From Aeromicrobium sp. A1-2 (GTDB lineage Bacteria > Actinomycetota > Actinomycetes > Propionibacteriales > Nocardioidaceae): a DNA stretch of 64,000 nt. The notes under the pieces were generated by a model. It searched no databases. It was not told the DNA's origin and saw only the letters and a program-made list of their open reading frames with translations. Shown here one piece after another: positions 9,436 through 17,164 of the stretch. How positions within the stretch are numbered: the stretch's first letter is position 1; each line of letters starts with the position of its first letter. Both the position numbers and the translations under genes were made by a program. The stretch spans positions 620,001-684,000 of the forward strand of contig NZ_CP027482.1 of the NCBI RefSeq assembly GCF_003443875.1, given 5' to 3'.

Positions 9436-9629
9436 CACTCCACCCTAGAGAGATGACGGCCTCGTCGTACGGGGCACAAGTACGAGCTTCTCCTCGTTCT
9501 TTCGGCCCGGGAGCCCACGGGCTCGGCTGTGCCAACGGCCAGGTCAGATCAGGCTCCGCGACTGATGTGCCCGGCGTCGGCATCGGTGAAGGTGGAGGTA
9601 CCCACCCGATCAAGCCAAGGAGCATCGTG

Positions 9630-10109
9630 ATGAGAACGCTTCAATCCCACACCGCACTGGAGAATCCACCGTTGCAGAGCACGCTGGAAGATCTGCGCAT
9701 GCCCGTGCAGGCCAAGCTCGCTGCAGCGTGGGCCAGCTTCATGTTCTTCTACATCTACGTTGACTATCTCCACCTGTACAAGCCCGGCATCATCGACGAC
9801 ATCCTGGCCGGCGTCGTCTTCGAGTTCGACACGAACCAAACCTTTGTCGTCAGCGCGCTCGCGCTCGTGGGGATCCCGGCCCTCATGATCATGCTCTCGA
9901 TGACGCTGCCCGCGCGCGCGAACCGGACGCTCAACCTCGTCGTGGCATCGCTGTACATCCCTGTCTCTGTGTTCAACGTGGTCGGCTCATCCTGGTTTGT
10001 CTTCTACGGCCTCGGCATCGTGGTCGAGGTGCTGCTCCTGGCCTTCATCCTGCGCTCCGCCTGGACCTGGCCACGCCGCACCGTTTCGCCGATGACCTCG
10101 GCACGCTGA
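9630..10109 (+). CDS. Four-helix membrane protein (resembles DUF6326)
   Basis: 159 residues. AAGGAG at 9616-9621 supports the ATG at 9630 (8-nt spacing); the GTG at 9627 is possible. Four hydrophobic segments are visible: AAAWASFMFFYIYVDYL, FVVSALALVGIPALMIMLS, LVVASLYIPVSVFNVVG, and FYGLGIVVEVLLLAFIL. The pattern resembles actinobacterial DUF6326 proteins (recognised from memory, not checked). It is divergent from the two-component operon and followed by a strong hairpin terminator. Function unknown. Confidence 0.78.
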   Translation: MRTLQSHTALENPPLQSTLEDLRMPVQAKLAAAWASFMFFYIYVDYLHLYKPGIIDDILAGVVFEFDTNQTFVVSALALVGIPALMIMLSMTLPARANRTLNLVVASLYIPVSVFNVVGSSWFVFYGLGIVVEVLLLAFILRSAWTWPRRTVSPMTSAR

Positions 10110-10154
10110 CAACTCGGAGGGAACAGGTCCCGAATCTGTCCCCACTGCCAAGCC

Positions 10155-10190
10155 AAGAGCCCCTGACCAGCTTGCCGGTCGGGGGCTCTT
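10155..10190 (+). terminator. Strong hairpin terminator
   Basis: 14-bp arms AAGAGCCCCTGACC / GGTCGGGGGCTCTT, all paired with one G-T wobble, around an 8-nt loop. It lies 46 bases after the membrane-protein stop. The T-rich tail is poor, as usual in high-GC actinobacteria. Confidence 0.75.
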
Positions 10191-10261
10191 GCCACGCCCG
10201 GGTGCGCTGCCCGGGACGCCCCGTTGCTTCGCCCGCCCGGGCCGGGAGCTAGTTTTCGGTC

Positions 10262-10711
10262 ATGACCGAACCAGATGCCCTTTCTCAACTCACTGCCGAT
10301 GCCCGTTCGATGATCCCGATCCTGGGCGCCATGGGTCTTGAGGTGCTCGAGGTGACTCCGCACAGTGCAGCCGCGCGGATCCCAGCGGAACCGAACGCCA
10401 ACCATTTCGGCGCGATGTACGCGGGCTCCCTGTTCACGGTGGCCGAGGTCCTCGGCGGACTGATGGCCGGGTTCATGGACGTGCCCGGTGGTTTGCCACT
10501 GGTCAAACGCCTCGAGATCGACTTCACCCGGCCGGCGATGACGGCGGTGACCGCGCGGACCACGCTGTCCGAGGATGAGTTCCTCCGAGTGCAGGCCGAG
10601 GCCGTTGCCAACGGCAAGTCGAACTATGAGCTGATCAGCGAGGTCACCGACGAGTCCGGGACGGTCGTGGCCCGCACGCATGGCTACTACCAGATGCGGG
10701 TGATGGGCTGA
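10262..10711 (+). CDS. Hotdog-fold thioesterase (PaaI/YiiD-C/DUF4442-like)
   Basis: 149 residues with a single hotdog domain. HFGAMYAGSLFTVAEVLGGLMAG is the central helix region; LVKRLEIDFTRPAMTAVTAR follows the hotdog beta-strand pattern. It is expected to hydrolyse acyl-CoA or a related thioester in the cytoplasm; the substrate is not evident. Transcribed alone, between two hairpin terminators of nearly the same sequence. Confidence 0.8.
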   Translation: MTEPDALSQLTADARSMIPILGAMGLEVLEVTPHSAAARIPAEPNANHFGAMYAGSLFTVAEVLGGLMAGFMDVPGGLPLVKRLEIDFTRPAMTAVTARTTLSEDEFLRVQAEAVANGKSNYELISEVTDESGTVVARTHGYYQMRVMG

Positions 10712-10727
10712 CCCCGCCAGCAAGTCG

Positions 10728-10770
10728 AAGGCCCCTGATCAGCAGAACTGCCGGTCGGGGCTTTTGTTTT
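10728..10770 (+). terminator. Rho-independent terminator
   Basis: Arms AAGGCCCCTGATC / GGTCGGGGCTTTT pair over 13 bp with three G-T wobbles, followed by GTTTT. The stem is closely similar to the terminator at 10155-10190. Confidence 0.75.
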
Positions 10771-10863
10771 GCCGCGAGGCTGGAGGCGGGGATACGAGTG
10801 CCCCGACCTGCTGAGGCGTCCCCTTCGTAGATCTGAACTGCGCGTGCCGTCGCATTCCCGTGA

Positions 10864-10971
10864 CCAGGCGTCCGCGTCGCGGATGATCTGGCGAAGCTGC
10901 TCGCAGACCTCCTGCTGCCACGGTGGCAGCGGCTGGATGTACGCATCGACTTCTGATCGAGAATTGGCCAT
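10864..10971 (-). pseudogene. DUF1801-like gene remnant (N-terminal part only)
   Basis: Reading from an ATG at 10971, about 36 codons give a sequence like the N-terminus of DUF1801 proteins: SEVDAYIQPLPPWQQEV, then CEQLRQIIRDAD. After DADAW the similarity stops and no other frame restores the rest of the roughly 110-150 residue family. The likely explanation is a truncated, decaying gene. The frame stays open to about 10687 but runs into the terminator of the previous gene. Confidence 0.5.
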
Positions 10972-11027
10972 GCCCGGCACCCTGGGGTCATCGAAGAAGT
11001 GTCGGTCGTCAAGCGCAGACTGACGAC

Positions 11028-11612
11028 ATGGCTGACATCGTGCTGTTCCATTCTGTGCTGGGAGTTCGACCAGGCGTTCACGACGCCGCCGATCGGTTCC
11101 GCTCCGACGGCCACGAGGTCGTCGTCGTGGATCAGTACGACGGGCGCGTCTTCGACGACTACGCCGAGGCGAGCGCGTTCGCCGAGGCGATCGGCTATCC
11201 AGACCTCATGCGTCTCGCCGCTGAGGCGGTCAGGAATGTGCCTGACGGATTCATCGCTGCAGGCTTCTCCAACGGTGGTGGCATGGCCGAGTACGTCGCG
11301 ACGCAACGCCGCGTGTCGGGTGTGCTGATGCTGTCTGGCGCCCTGGACCTCGCGATGCTCGGCACCGACACATGGCCCGCCGGCGTCGCGGCCCAGATCC
11401 ACTACGCCGTCGACGACCCCTTCCGGAATCAAGCCTGGATCGACGCCGTCGCCGACCAGGTGCGGGCTGCGGGCGGGCCCGTGGAGATCTTCGACTACCC
11501 CGGGGCCGGACACCTTTTCACCGACAGCTCCCTCAAGTCGGAGTTCGACGAGCAGTCGTCCGAGCTGCTGTGGTCTCGCGTGCTTGCCTTCTGCGGCACG
11601 CCATCGATGTAG
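11028..11612 (+). CDS. Dienelactone hydrolase-family alpha/beta hydrolase
   Basis: 194 residues from the ATG at 11028. The chain begins ADIVLFHSVLGVRPGV, as dienelactone-hydrolase relatives do. The nucleophile elbow reads AAGFSNGGGMAEY, with Ser in place of the usual Cys of true dienelactone hydrolase. The acid/His end is IFDYPGAGHLFTDSS. It is probably a small soluble esterase or lactonase. The frame is open upstream to 10923, but the conserved start is here. Single gene. Confidence 0.8.
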   Translation: MADIVLFHSVLGVRPGVHDAADRFRSDGHEVVVVDQYDGRVFDDYAEASAFAEAIGYPDLMRLAAEAVRNVPDGFIAAGFSNGGGMAEYVATQRRVSGVLMLSGALDLAMLGTDTWPAGVAAQIHYAVDDPFRNQAWIDAVADQVRAAGGPVEIFDYPGAGHLFTDSSLKSEFDEQSSELLWSRVLAFCGTPSM

Positions 11613-11800
11613 CCGGGAGGATCCACGCAGAACTGGTTTCCTTCCGTGCTGTTCCGTGGGAGACGCGTCACGAGACCTCCGCATGAGGGCTGCGTTCGAG
11701 GACGAGTCGGAGCCCGAGAAGCAAAGCGGCACGGAGCCCGAGCCGGCCCCGAGCCATCGACCAGAAGGCAGCGGGTAGATCGTCAGGGGTTGGGTCAGGA

Positions 11801-12226
11801 TCAGGAGTTGAGCAGCACGATCCCGGCGAGGGCGAGTGCGATCACCTTGGCGGTCTCGAGGGCGATGTAGACGTAGTGGACACGCGACCCGGGTGGATCC
11901 TGGCCGGACAGGACCAGGTCTGATCGTCGGGTCAGGCGTGGACGGACCACACCGAGCTGGACGGCCAGCACCACGACCGGGATCACGAGCGTGATCATGG
12001 CCCAGGTGTCCGGTCGGTCGATGGCGACCGCGCCAACGATGACCACGGCAAAGACGAGCTCGATGGTGTTCAATGCGCGGAACACGAGGCGCCCGATCCC
12101 GAGCCCGATCCGGATGGTCACGTCGGGCGCACGGAACTTCAGTGGCGCCTCGATGAACGAGATGGCTGCCACCATGCCGAGCCAGACGAACACGATCGCG
12201 ACGCTGAGACCTGATGTTCCGCTCAT
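11801..12226 (-). CDS. Four-helix integral membrane protein of unknown function
   Basis: 141 residues with four hydrophobic segments: VAIVFVWLGMVAAISFI, ELVFAVVIVGAVAI, MITLVIPVVVLAVQLGVV, and AKVIALALAGIVLL. Between helices 1 and 2 is IEAPLKFRAPDVTIRIGLGI, a motif I associate with a widespread family of small bacterial membrane proteins that has no assigned role. It precedes, in the same direction and with no strong signal between, nothing on its 3' side; the regulator gene upstream ends 43 bases away. Confidence 0.7.
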   Translation of the reverse strand: MSGTSGLSVAIVFVWLGMVAAISFIEAPLKFRAPDVTIRIGLGIGRLVFRALNTIELVFAVVIVGAVAIDRPDTWAMITLVIPVVVLAVQLGVVRPRLTRRSDLVLSGQDPPGSRVHYVYIALETAKVIALALAGIVLLNS

Positions 12227-12269
12227 CGGCGTCGCCTCAAGGTGTCGCGCGGTGATCTGTCAGTGAGGG

Positions 12270-12940
12270 TCATCGTGGGTCCTTGGTCGGGGTCAGGTGG
12301 GCCATGCAGAGGTCCGGCTCAGTGAACGGTTCGAGACGCTCGACGGTGACGGGGGAGGACCAGGCCGCCAGAGAGCCTTGCATCAGTCCGAGGTGGATCG
12401 GACAGATGACCTCGGAATGGTCCTCGACCAGCTCGATGAAGGGGCAGCGCCGCAGACCGATGCCGACGGCGGAGGTCTCGGGAGCGAAACCCAGGTCGTC
12501 CAGCAGTCCGACCAGGCGTCCGATCGAACCTTCCACTGGGTTGTCGTCGGCGACATCCGGCTGCTCTGCCACGGGGGAGTGCATGCTCAGGGCCCATGCA
12601 TGACCGGCTTCGATGGCCTTGGCTGCGGGATCGGGCGAACCGGCGAGATTTTGGGCCAGGACCTCGGCCAGCAAACGGTACTGGCGTGGGCCGGCGGGAT
12701 CCATCCTGCGGACGAACCGAAACATCAGGGGTGGACGACCCGGAGCCCTGCGGTCGGCCTCGACCAGCATCGCCTGGCCAACCTCGACCAAGGTGTCCAA
12801 GTGGAATCGGGCCGTGTTCGGGTGCACCCCCAGCGATGCAGCGATCTGCACGATCGTCAACGCGCGGTCGGCGTCCCTCAGGACTTGCAGGACCTGGTCG
12901 CGGCGACCGCGCGGAGGAGTTTCAGTTGTGGCGTCTGGTG

Positions 12941-12944
<4 letters not shown>
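12270..12944 (-). CDS. Helix-turn-helix regulator with C-terminal Cys/His sensor-like region
   Basis: 224 residues; the ATG overlaps the ferredoxin stop (ATGA). The N-terminal winged helix-turn-helix reads LTIVQIAASLGVHPNTARFH, then LDTLVEVGQAMLVE, an ArsR/DeoR-like fold. Near the C-terminus, CPFIELVEDHSEVICPIHLG has Cys and His spaced like a metal or iron-sulfur site, followed by a further Cys in DLCMAHL. Being co-transcribed with fdxA suggests redox or nitrosative sensing. The 43-bp palindrome at 13295-13337 is its most likely operator (autoregulation). Confidence 0.8.
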
Positions 12945-13294
<350 letters not shown>

Positions 13295-13337
13295 GCCCTA
13301 GAGTTTACACAAACATCGTTTGTATAAACTCTAGGGC
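13295..13337. promoter_or_regulatory. 43-bp near-perfect palindromic operator between fdxA and the cupin gene
   Basis: The arms start GCCCTAGAGTTTA and end TAAACTCTAGGGC; inside is ACAAACA-T-CGTTTGT. 19 of 21 base pairs are symmetrical about 13316. It begins one base before the fdxA start codon and ends 12 bases before the divergent ATG at 13350, so one bound dimer or tetramer could control both genes. It is AT-rich inside a GC-rich genome. Confidence 0.85.
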
Positions 13338-13349
13338 AAGGAGAATCAG

Positions 13350-13976
13350 ATGACCGATCATGAGCTCGACGTCCGCGCGCTGCGCAAGCCTGACAAGCAC
13401 CCGACGATCTTCGCGACGTACGCGGGGCTGGGGGTGGGTGAGTCCTTCGTGCTGGTCAACAACCACGACCCCCGACACCTGCGCGATGAGTTCGAGACCG
13501 AGTACCCGGGCGGCTATGAGTGGTCCTACCTGGAGCCAGGTCCCACCGTGTGGCGGATTCAGATCACCAAGCACACCACCACCGCGTTGCCTCGGGTCCT
13601 GGCCAACACGGCCGCGTTGGCGAGCGCGGCTGAACCTGACGCCAATGGGGCGATCTGGAACCTGCCGGTACGGCAGCGGGACCTGGACGCCAACGTGATC
13701 CGCCTGCTTCCGGGCGGATCGATCGCGGAACATGCCGGCCCTGACATCGACGTGCTCATCCACGTGATCGACGGCACCGGTCACCTGATCACCGAGCGTG
13801 GCCGCCTCGAACTGTCGCTCGGGGACGTGGTGTGGTTGCCGCAGCATTCGCGCCGCCAGTTCACGGCAGGCGCCGAAGGCATCCGCTACCTGACGGTCCA
13901 CCGGCGTCGACACGGACTCGTCCTCGAGCCCGCCACGCGGGCATCGTCGTCGACTGCGGGTGGCGTTGGTGTCTGA
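13350..13976 (+). CDS. DUF2249-cupin fusion protein
   Basis: 208 residues; AAGGAG lies 8 bases before the ATG. Residues about 5-75 resemble DUF2249 (LDVRALRKPDKHPTIF, then ESFVLVNNHDP, then YEWSYLEPGPTVWRI). Residues about 105-195 form a cupin: LLPGGSIAEHAGPDIDVLI supplies the first metal motif and LGDVVWLPQHSRRQF the second. DUF2249 proteins often accompany nitric-oxide or redox functions. The palindrome shared with fdxA and its regulator suggests a common stress response. Enzymatic role unknown. Confidence 0.8.
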   Translation: MTDHELDVRALRKPDKHPTIFATYAGLGVGESFVLVNNHDPRHLRDEFETEYPGGYEWSYLEPGPTVWRIQITKHTTTALPRVLANTAALASAAEPDANGAIWNLPVRQRDLDANVIRLLPGGSIAEHAGPDIDVLIHVIDGTGHLITERGRLELSLGDVVWLPQHSRRQFTAGAEGIRYLTVHRRRHGLVLEPATRASSSTAGGVGV

Positions 13977-14093
13977 AGGGAGGTGCTGGCGATCAGGGCG
14001 ACCGCACTGATGGCGAGTCCCTAGAGGATGGTCCAGGCCAGCGAGGGCATAGCCGTACACGCGCCCGCCGGGGTGGTTCCAAAGATGGGAACA

Positions 14094-14109
14094 ATACCCC
14101 GTAGGGTAT
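14094..14109. promoter_or_regulatory. CsoR/CstR-type operator upstream of the AhpD-like gene
   Basis: ATACCCCGTAGGGTAT is an inverted repeat (ATACCC / GGGTAT) of the kind bound by copper-sensing CsoR and persulfide-sensing CstR repressors. It is 94 bases upstream of the next start codon. No CsoR-family gene is visible in the window. The remaining 13977-14203 gap holds no supported ORF. Confidence 0.55.
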
Positions 14110-14203
14110 GTGTTGCACGAGGTGAGGAGCGCATCCGAGGAGCCGGGCGGGCCACAGATGCCTTCGCCTGTTCACGAGCACCTCGACGAAAGGGTGGGCC
14201 CCG

Positions 14204-14815
14204 ATGAAGATGGTGGCCAAGAAGCACTACTCCATCCGCGAGATCTACCGGATCACGTACGACGCGGCTCGAACCAGACGATTCATGGCCGGGACGAACC
14301 TGGGTCGGGACAAGCAGTTCACCGAACGGATCATGCTGGCGGTGACCGAGGTCAACGGTTGTGAGCTGTGCTCGTACGCGCACACTCGCTTTGCTCTCGA
14401 GGCTGGTCTGAGCGATGCGGAGATCCGCTCCCTGCTGGGCGGCCTCTCGGAGGGGGTGCCGGACCACCAGATCCCCGCCATCGCCTTTGCCCAGCATTAC
14501 GCCGACACCGGCGGGCACCCGGACTCGGCCGCCTGGCAGAACATTCTCGACGTGTACGGCGAGGACGAGGCGCTCAGCGTCCTGGCCGCTGCCCGCATCA
14601 TGATGTGGGGGAATGCCGTCGGCATTCCGCTGAGCTCGTTGCGCTCACGACTCAAGGGTGCCGCAGACCCCGGGAGTGGCCTCGGTTACGAGGTTGCGAC
14701 GATCCTCGGGTCGACTGTCGTGACGCCGTTTGCGCTGCTTCAGGCGCTGGTCTCGGTGAAGCGGCGCGCCGCGGTCGCTCCGGCGGCCAGCAAGGATGTT
14801 GTCGCGGGCCGCTGA
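14204..14815 (+). CDS. Carboxymuconolactone decarboxylase / AhpD-like protein
   Basis: 203 residues. The AhpD-type redox motif is NGCELCSYAHT: Cys53, Cys56 and His60. The helical core continues with DAEIRSLLGG. About 60 C-terminal residues, including a hydrophobic stretch VATILGSTVVTPFALLQALV, go beyond the usual AhpD core and may tether it to the membrane. A thiol peroxidase-like or sulfur-handling role fits the CsoR/CstR-like operator upstream. A second ATG at 14210 is also possible. Single gene. Confidence 0.75.
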   Translation: MKMVAKKHYSIREIYRITYDAARTRRFMAGTNLGRDKQFTERIMLAVTEVNGCELCSYAHTRFALEAGLSDAEIRSLLGGLSEGVPDHQIPAIAFAQHYADTGGHPDSAAWQNILDVYGEDEALSVLAAARIMMWGNAVGIPLSSLRSRLKGAADPGSGLGYEVATILGSTVVTPFALLQALVSVKRRAAVAPAASKDVVAGR

Positions 14816-14898
14816 CTCGCACGCCCCTGCACCCGAGCGTGCGCCTTGAATCTGGGCCTTTCATGCGTTGAGTCGCGTGAAATGGGTACGGCGACTGC

Positions 14899-15342
14899 AT
14901 GGACAGCGAAAAGTTCACGGCCCCGCCCGATGCCGGCGACGGGCAGCGGTTCTCCTTCGCGTGGGAGCCTCGCTATCGGCTCCCGGCTTTTGCCTTCGGC
15001 CTGACACCGCGCACGGCGTGGGTCGAGGTCACAGGCTCCGAGCTGCATGTCCGCTACGGGTTTTGGTCACTGCGCTCAGCGTTGAGCAACATCACCGGCG
15101 TCGAGGTCAGCGGGCCCTATGCGTTCCTCAAGACCGCCGGTCCGGCGCACCTGTCGATGAGCGACCGCGGCATCACCTTCGCCACCAACAGTCGCGAGGG
15201 TCTGTGCATGACCTTCCGTGAACCCGTGCCCGGGATCGATCCCACCAAGCGGATCAAGCATCCGGGGGCCACGCTGACGGTCTCCGACGTCGCCGGGCTG
15301 TCGCGGACTCTCGGGTTCCCGCGTTCTGTGGGCTCCCCATGA
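14899..15342 (+). CDS. Conserved actinobacterial protein of unknown function
   Basis: 147 residues. Segments RFSFAWEPRYRLPAFAFGL and TAWVEVTGSELHVRYGFW are strongly patterned beta-strands, like proteins seen in mycobacteria, but no enzyme motif is recognisable. No signal peptide or membrane helix. Its stop overlaps the next gene's ATG (15339-15342), so it is translationally coupled to the NAD(P)-binding protein. Confidence 0.65.
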   Translation: MDSEKFTAPPDAGDGQRFSFAWEPRYRLPAFAFGLTPRTAWVEVTGSELHVRYGFWSLRSALSNITGVEVSGPYAFLKTAGPAHLSMSDRGITFATNSREGLCMTFREPVPGIDPTKRIKHPGATLTVSDVAGLSRTLGFPRSVGSP

Positions 15343-16355
15343 CCGCGCCACCGTCAGAGTCGGTCGGCGACACGGCAGGAGAAGTGCCGAAGGCGACACT
15401 TCGGGTGCTGGTGACAGGTGCAACCGGATACATCGGGTCACGCCTGGTCCCAGTACTGGTCAAGGAGGGACACACGGTCATCGCCGCCAGCCGCTCCTCA
15501 TCAGGCACGGACGACTATCCGTGGGACGGCGAGGTCGAGACCCGAGAGCTGGACATCGAGGACGAGGACCAGACAGGCGAAGCGGTCGCGGGAGTCGACG
15601 CCGTGATCTATCTGGTCCATTCGATGGAGTCTGAGGACTTCGCTCGCAAGGACCGCGAGGCCGCCCAGAGGATGGCCTCGGCCTGCGAGCGCAACGGAGT
15701 CTCGCGCATCGTCTACCTGTCCGGGCTGGTGCCCGACGGCGAGCTCTCCGCGCACCTGCGCTCTCGCCAGGAGGTGGAGCAGATCTTCCTGGCCGGGGCG
15801 GTGCCGGCGGTCGTGCTGCGTGCGTCGATGGTCATCGGCGCAGGCTCCACGTCGTACGAGCTGCTCAAGCGGCTCAGCGAGCGCGTCCCCTTGATCACGC
15901 CGGTCCCGGCGTGGATGCGCAGCAGGATCCAGCCTGTTGCCGTCGAGGACGTCGTGCATGTCATCGCGCGATCCCTACGCGTCGATCCGAGGAACGCTCA
16001 CTTTGATGTCGGCGGCGATCAGGTGCTGACCTACCCCGAGCTTCTCGGCCTGTTTGCCGACACCGCCGGACTGCGACGCATCCAGGTCATCGTGCCGGGC
16101 ATACCCCGCTGGATCGTCGGACTGGGCTGCGCCCTCATCGCACAGATGCCGCGGACAGAGGTCAACACCCTCATCGAGAGCCTCAAGCACGACATGATCT
16201 GCCACGAGGAGGCGGTCCGAGATGATCTGCTCGAGCCCGGCCACGACTATCTGTCCGTTGCGGAGGCCTTGCGCAGGGCCTTGGATCCGAGCAGCGCTGC
16301 CGGCACGTCGTACACCGGGGACGTCCAGGGCGCCGCGCCGACGGATCCCGCCTGA
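15339..16355 (+). CDS. NAD(P)-binding atypical SDR / epimerase-like protein
   Basis: 338 residues. The Rossmann motif LRVLVTGATGYIGSRLVPVL starts near residue 21. IYLVHSMESEDF and RIVYLSGLVPDG are typical of the atypical SDR group related to NmrA and complex-I NDUFA9 proteins. A Tyr-x3-Lys pair is not evident, which fits a non-catalytic or divergent member. Substrate unknown. Coupled by ATGA to the preceding unknown protein; a TetR gene converges from the other side. Confidence 0.72.
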   Translation: MTAPPSESVGDTAGEVPKATLRVLVTGATGYIGSRLVPVLVKEGHTVIAASRSSSGTDDYPWDGEVETRELDIEDEDQTGEAVAGVDAVIYLVHSMESEDFARKDREAAQRMASACERNGVSRIVYLSGLVPDGELSAHLRSRQEVEQIFLAGAVPAVVLRASMVIGAGSTSYELLKRLSERVPLITPVPAWMRSRIQPVAVEDVVHVIARSLRVDPRNAHFDVGGDQVLTYPELLGLFADTAGLRRIQVIVPGIPRWIVGLGCALIAQMPRTEVNTLIESLKHDMICHEEAVRDDLLEPGHDYLSVAEALRRALDPSSAAGTSYTGDVQGAAPTDPA

Positions 16356-16369
16356 CGATGAGTGTGTGC

Positions 16370-16975
16370 TCAGGCGCGGGGCGCTGTCAGCGCGGCTCCA
16401 AGCCAACGTCGCAGATAGGCGCGCACCTCGTCGGGGGAGCGAGGCGTGGCAGGGGGGTGCTGCATCAACGACCCGATCAGGCGCAGCATCAGTTCGGCCA
16501 GCCCCTCCAGATCGCCGTCGATGATCCCGTTCGCCTCCCAGTCGACCGGCAGGCTTCGCAAGAACTGTGCGCCAAGGTCGAGACCCGTCGATGAGGTGAT
16601 CCCGCGGCCGAAGAGATCCTCGTCCTCCGCTTGGAGCAGGATGCCGATGCTCGGCTCCTGCGGCAGTTCCTCCAGGCAGAAGACGATGGCCTCGACCACT
16701 GCGTCGATCGGCGCGGGACAAGGCGTCAGGTGGGTCCGCATGCGGTCGGTGAAGTCGATGGCGCCGGCCTCTGCGACGGCGCGGAGCAGCTCTCCGAGAC
16801 TCGGGAAGTAGCGGTAGACCGTCTGGCGGGTGACTCGGGCGTCGGCCGCGATGTCAGACAGTGTGGTCTTGGCGACCCCCACGCGATCGATGCAGCGGGT
16901 GGCTGCGCCGATGATTCGCGCGCGGGCCAGCCCCTCCGTCGCCGGAGGGTCGCCCTGCCATCCGTGATGGGCCAC
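16370..16975 (-). CDS. TetR-family regulator (GWxGxPP subgroup), divergent from methyltransferase
   Basis: 201 residues beginning MAHHGWQGDPP. The helix-turn-helix is LSDIAADARVTRQTVYRYFP. The C-terminal region includes LEELPQEPSIGILLQ and ends YLRRWLGAALT. It closely resembles the TetR at 47472-48068 along its whole length (compare GWQGxPP, VTRQTVYRY, EPSIGxLLQ). The palindrome at 17064-17102 lies between it and the methyltransferase gene and is probably its operator. Ligand unknown; steroid- or lipid-like molecules are conceivable. Confidence 0.87.
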   Translation of the reverse strand: MAHHGWQGDPPATEGLARARIIGAATRCIDRVGVAKTTLSDIAADARVTRQTVYRYFPSLGELLRAVAEAGAIDFTDRMRTHLTPCPAPIDAVVEAIVFCLEELPQEPSIGILLQAEDEDLFGRGITSSTGLDLGAQFLRSLPVDWEANGIIDGDLEGLAELMLRLIGSLMQHPPATPRSPDEVRAYLRRWLGAALTAPRA

Positions 16976-17063
16976 GGCTCAGGCTCTCGCTGACGCGCGG
17001 CGGCTGCCGTGGTCGACCGGGTCGGTCTGTCGAGGGCCGTGCATCACTGTGGTCACCGCTCCC

Positions 17064-17102
17064 ATTGTTACATCCATGCATCTCCTGTATGAATGTAACA
17101 AT
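17064..17102. promoter_or_regulatory. Long inverted repeat, probable TetR operator
   Basis: Arms ATTGTTACATCCAT and ATGAATGTAACAAT (13 of 14 positions symmetrical) around an 11-nt spacer. The inner half-sites CATCCAT-N11-ATGAATG match those at 44807-44831 (CATTCAT-N11-ATGAATG) in sequence and spacing. Confidence 0.8.
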
Positions 17103-17164
17103 ACCGCTCCGACGGGGTCAAAGCCAGTCCGGGACGTCCGGGAAGGCCGACGAGAGGCAACGAC

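Noticed and set aside
9461-9484. Inverted repeat CGTAC / GTACG before the small membrane protein
   Set aside because: Five base pairs with a 9-nt spacer; too weak to call an operator.
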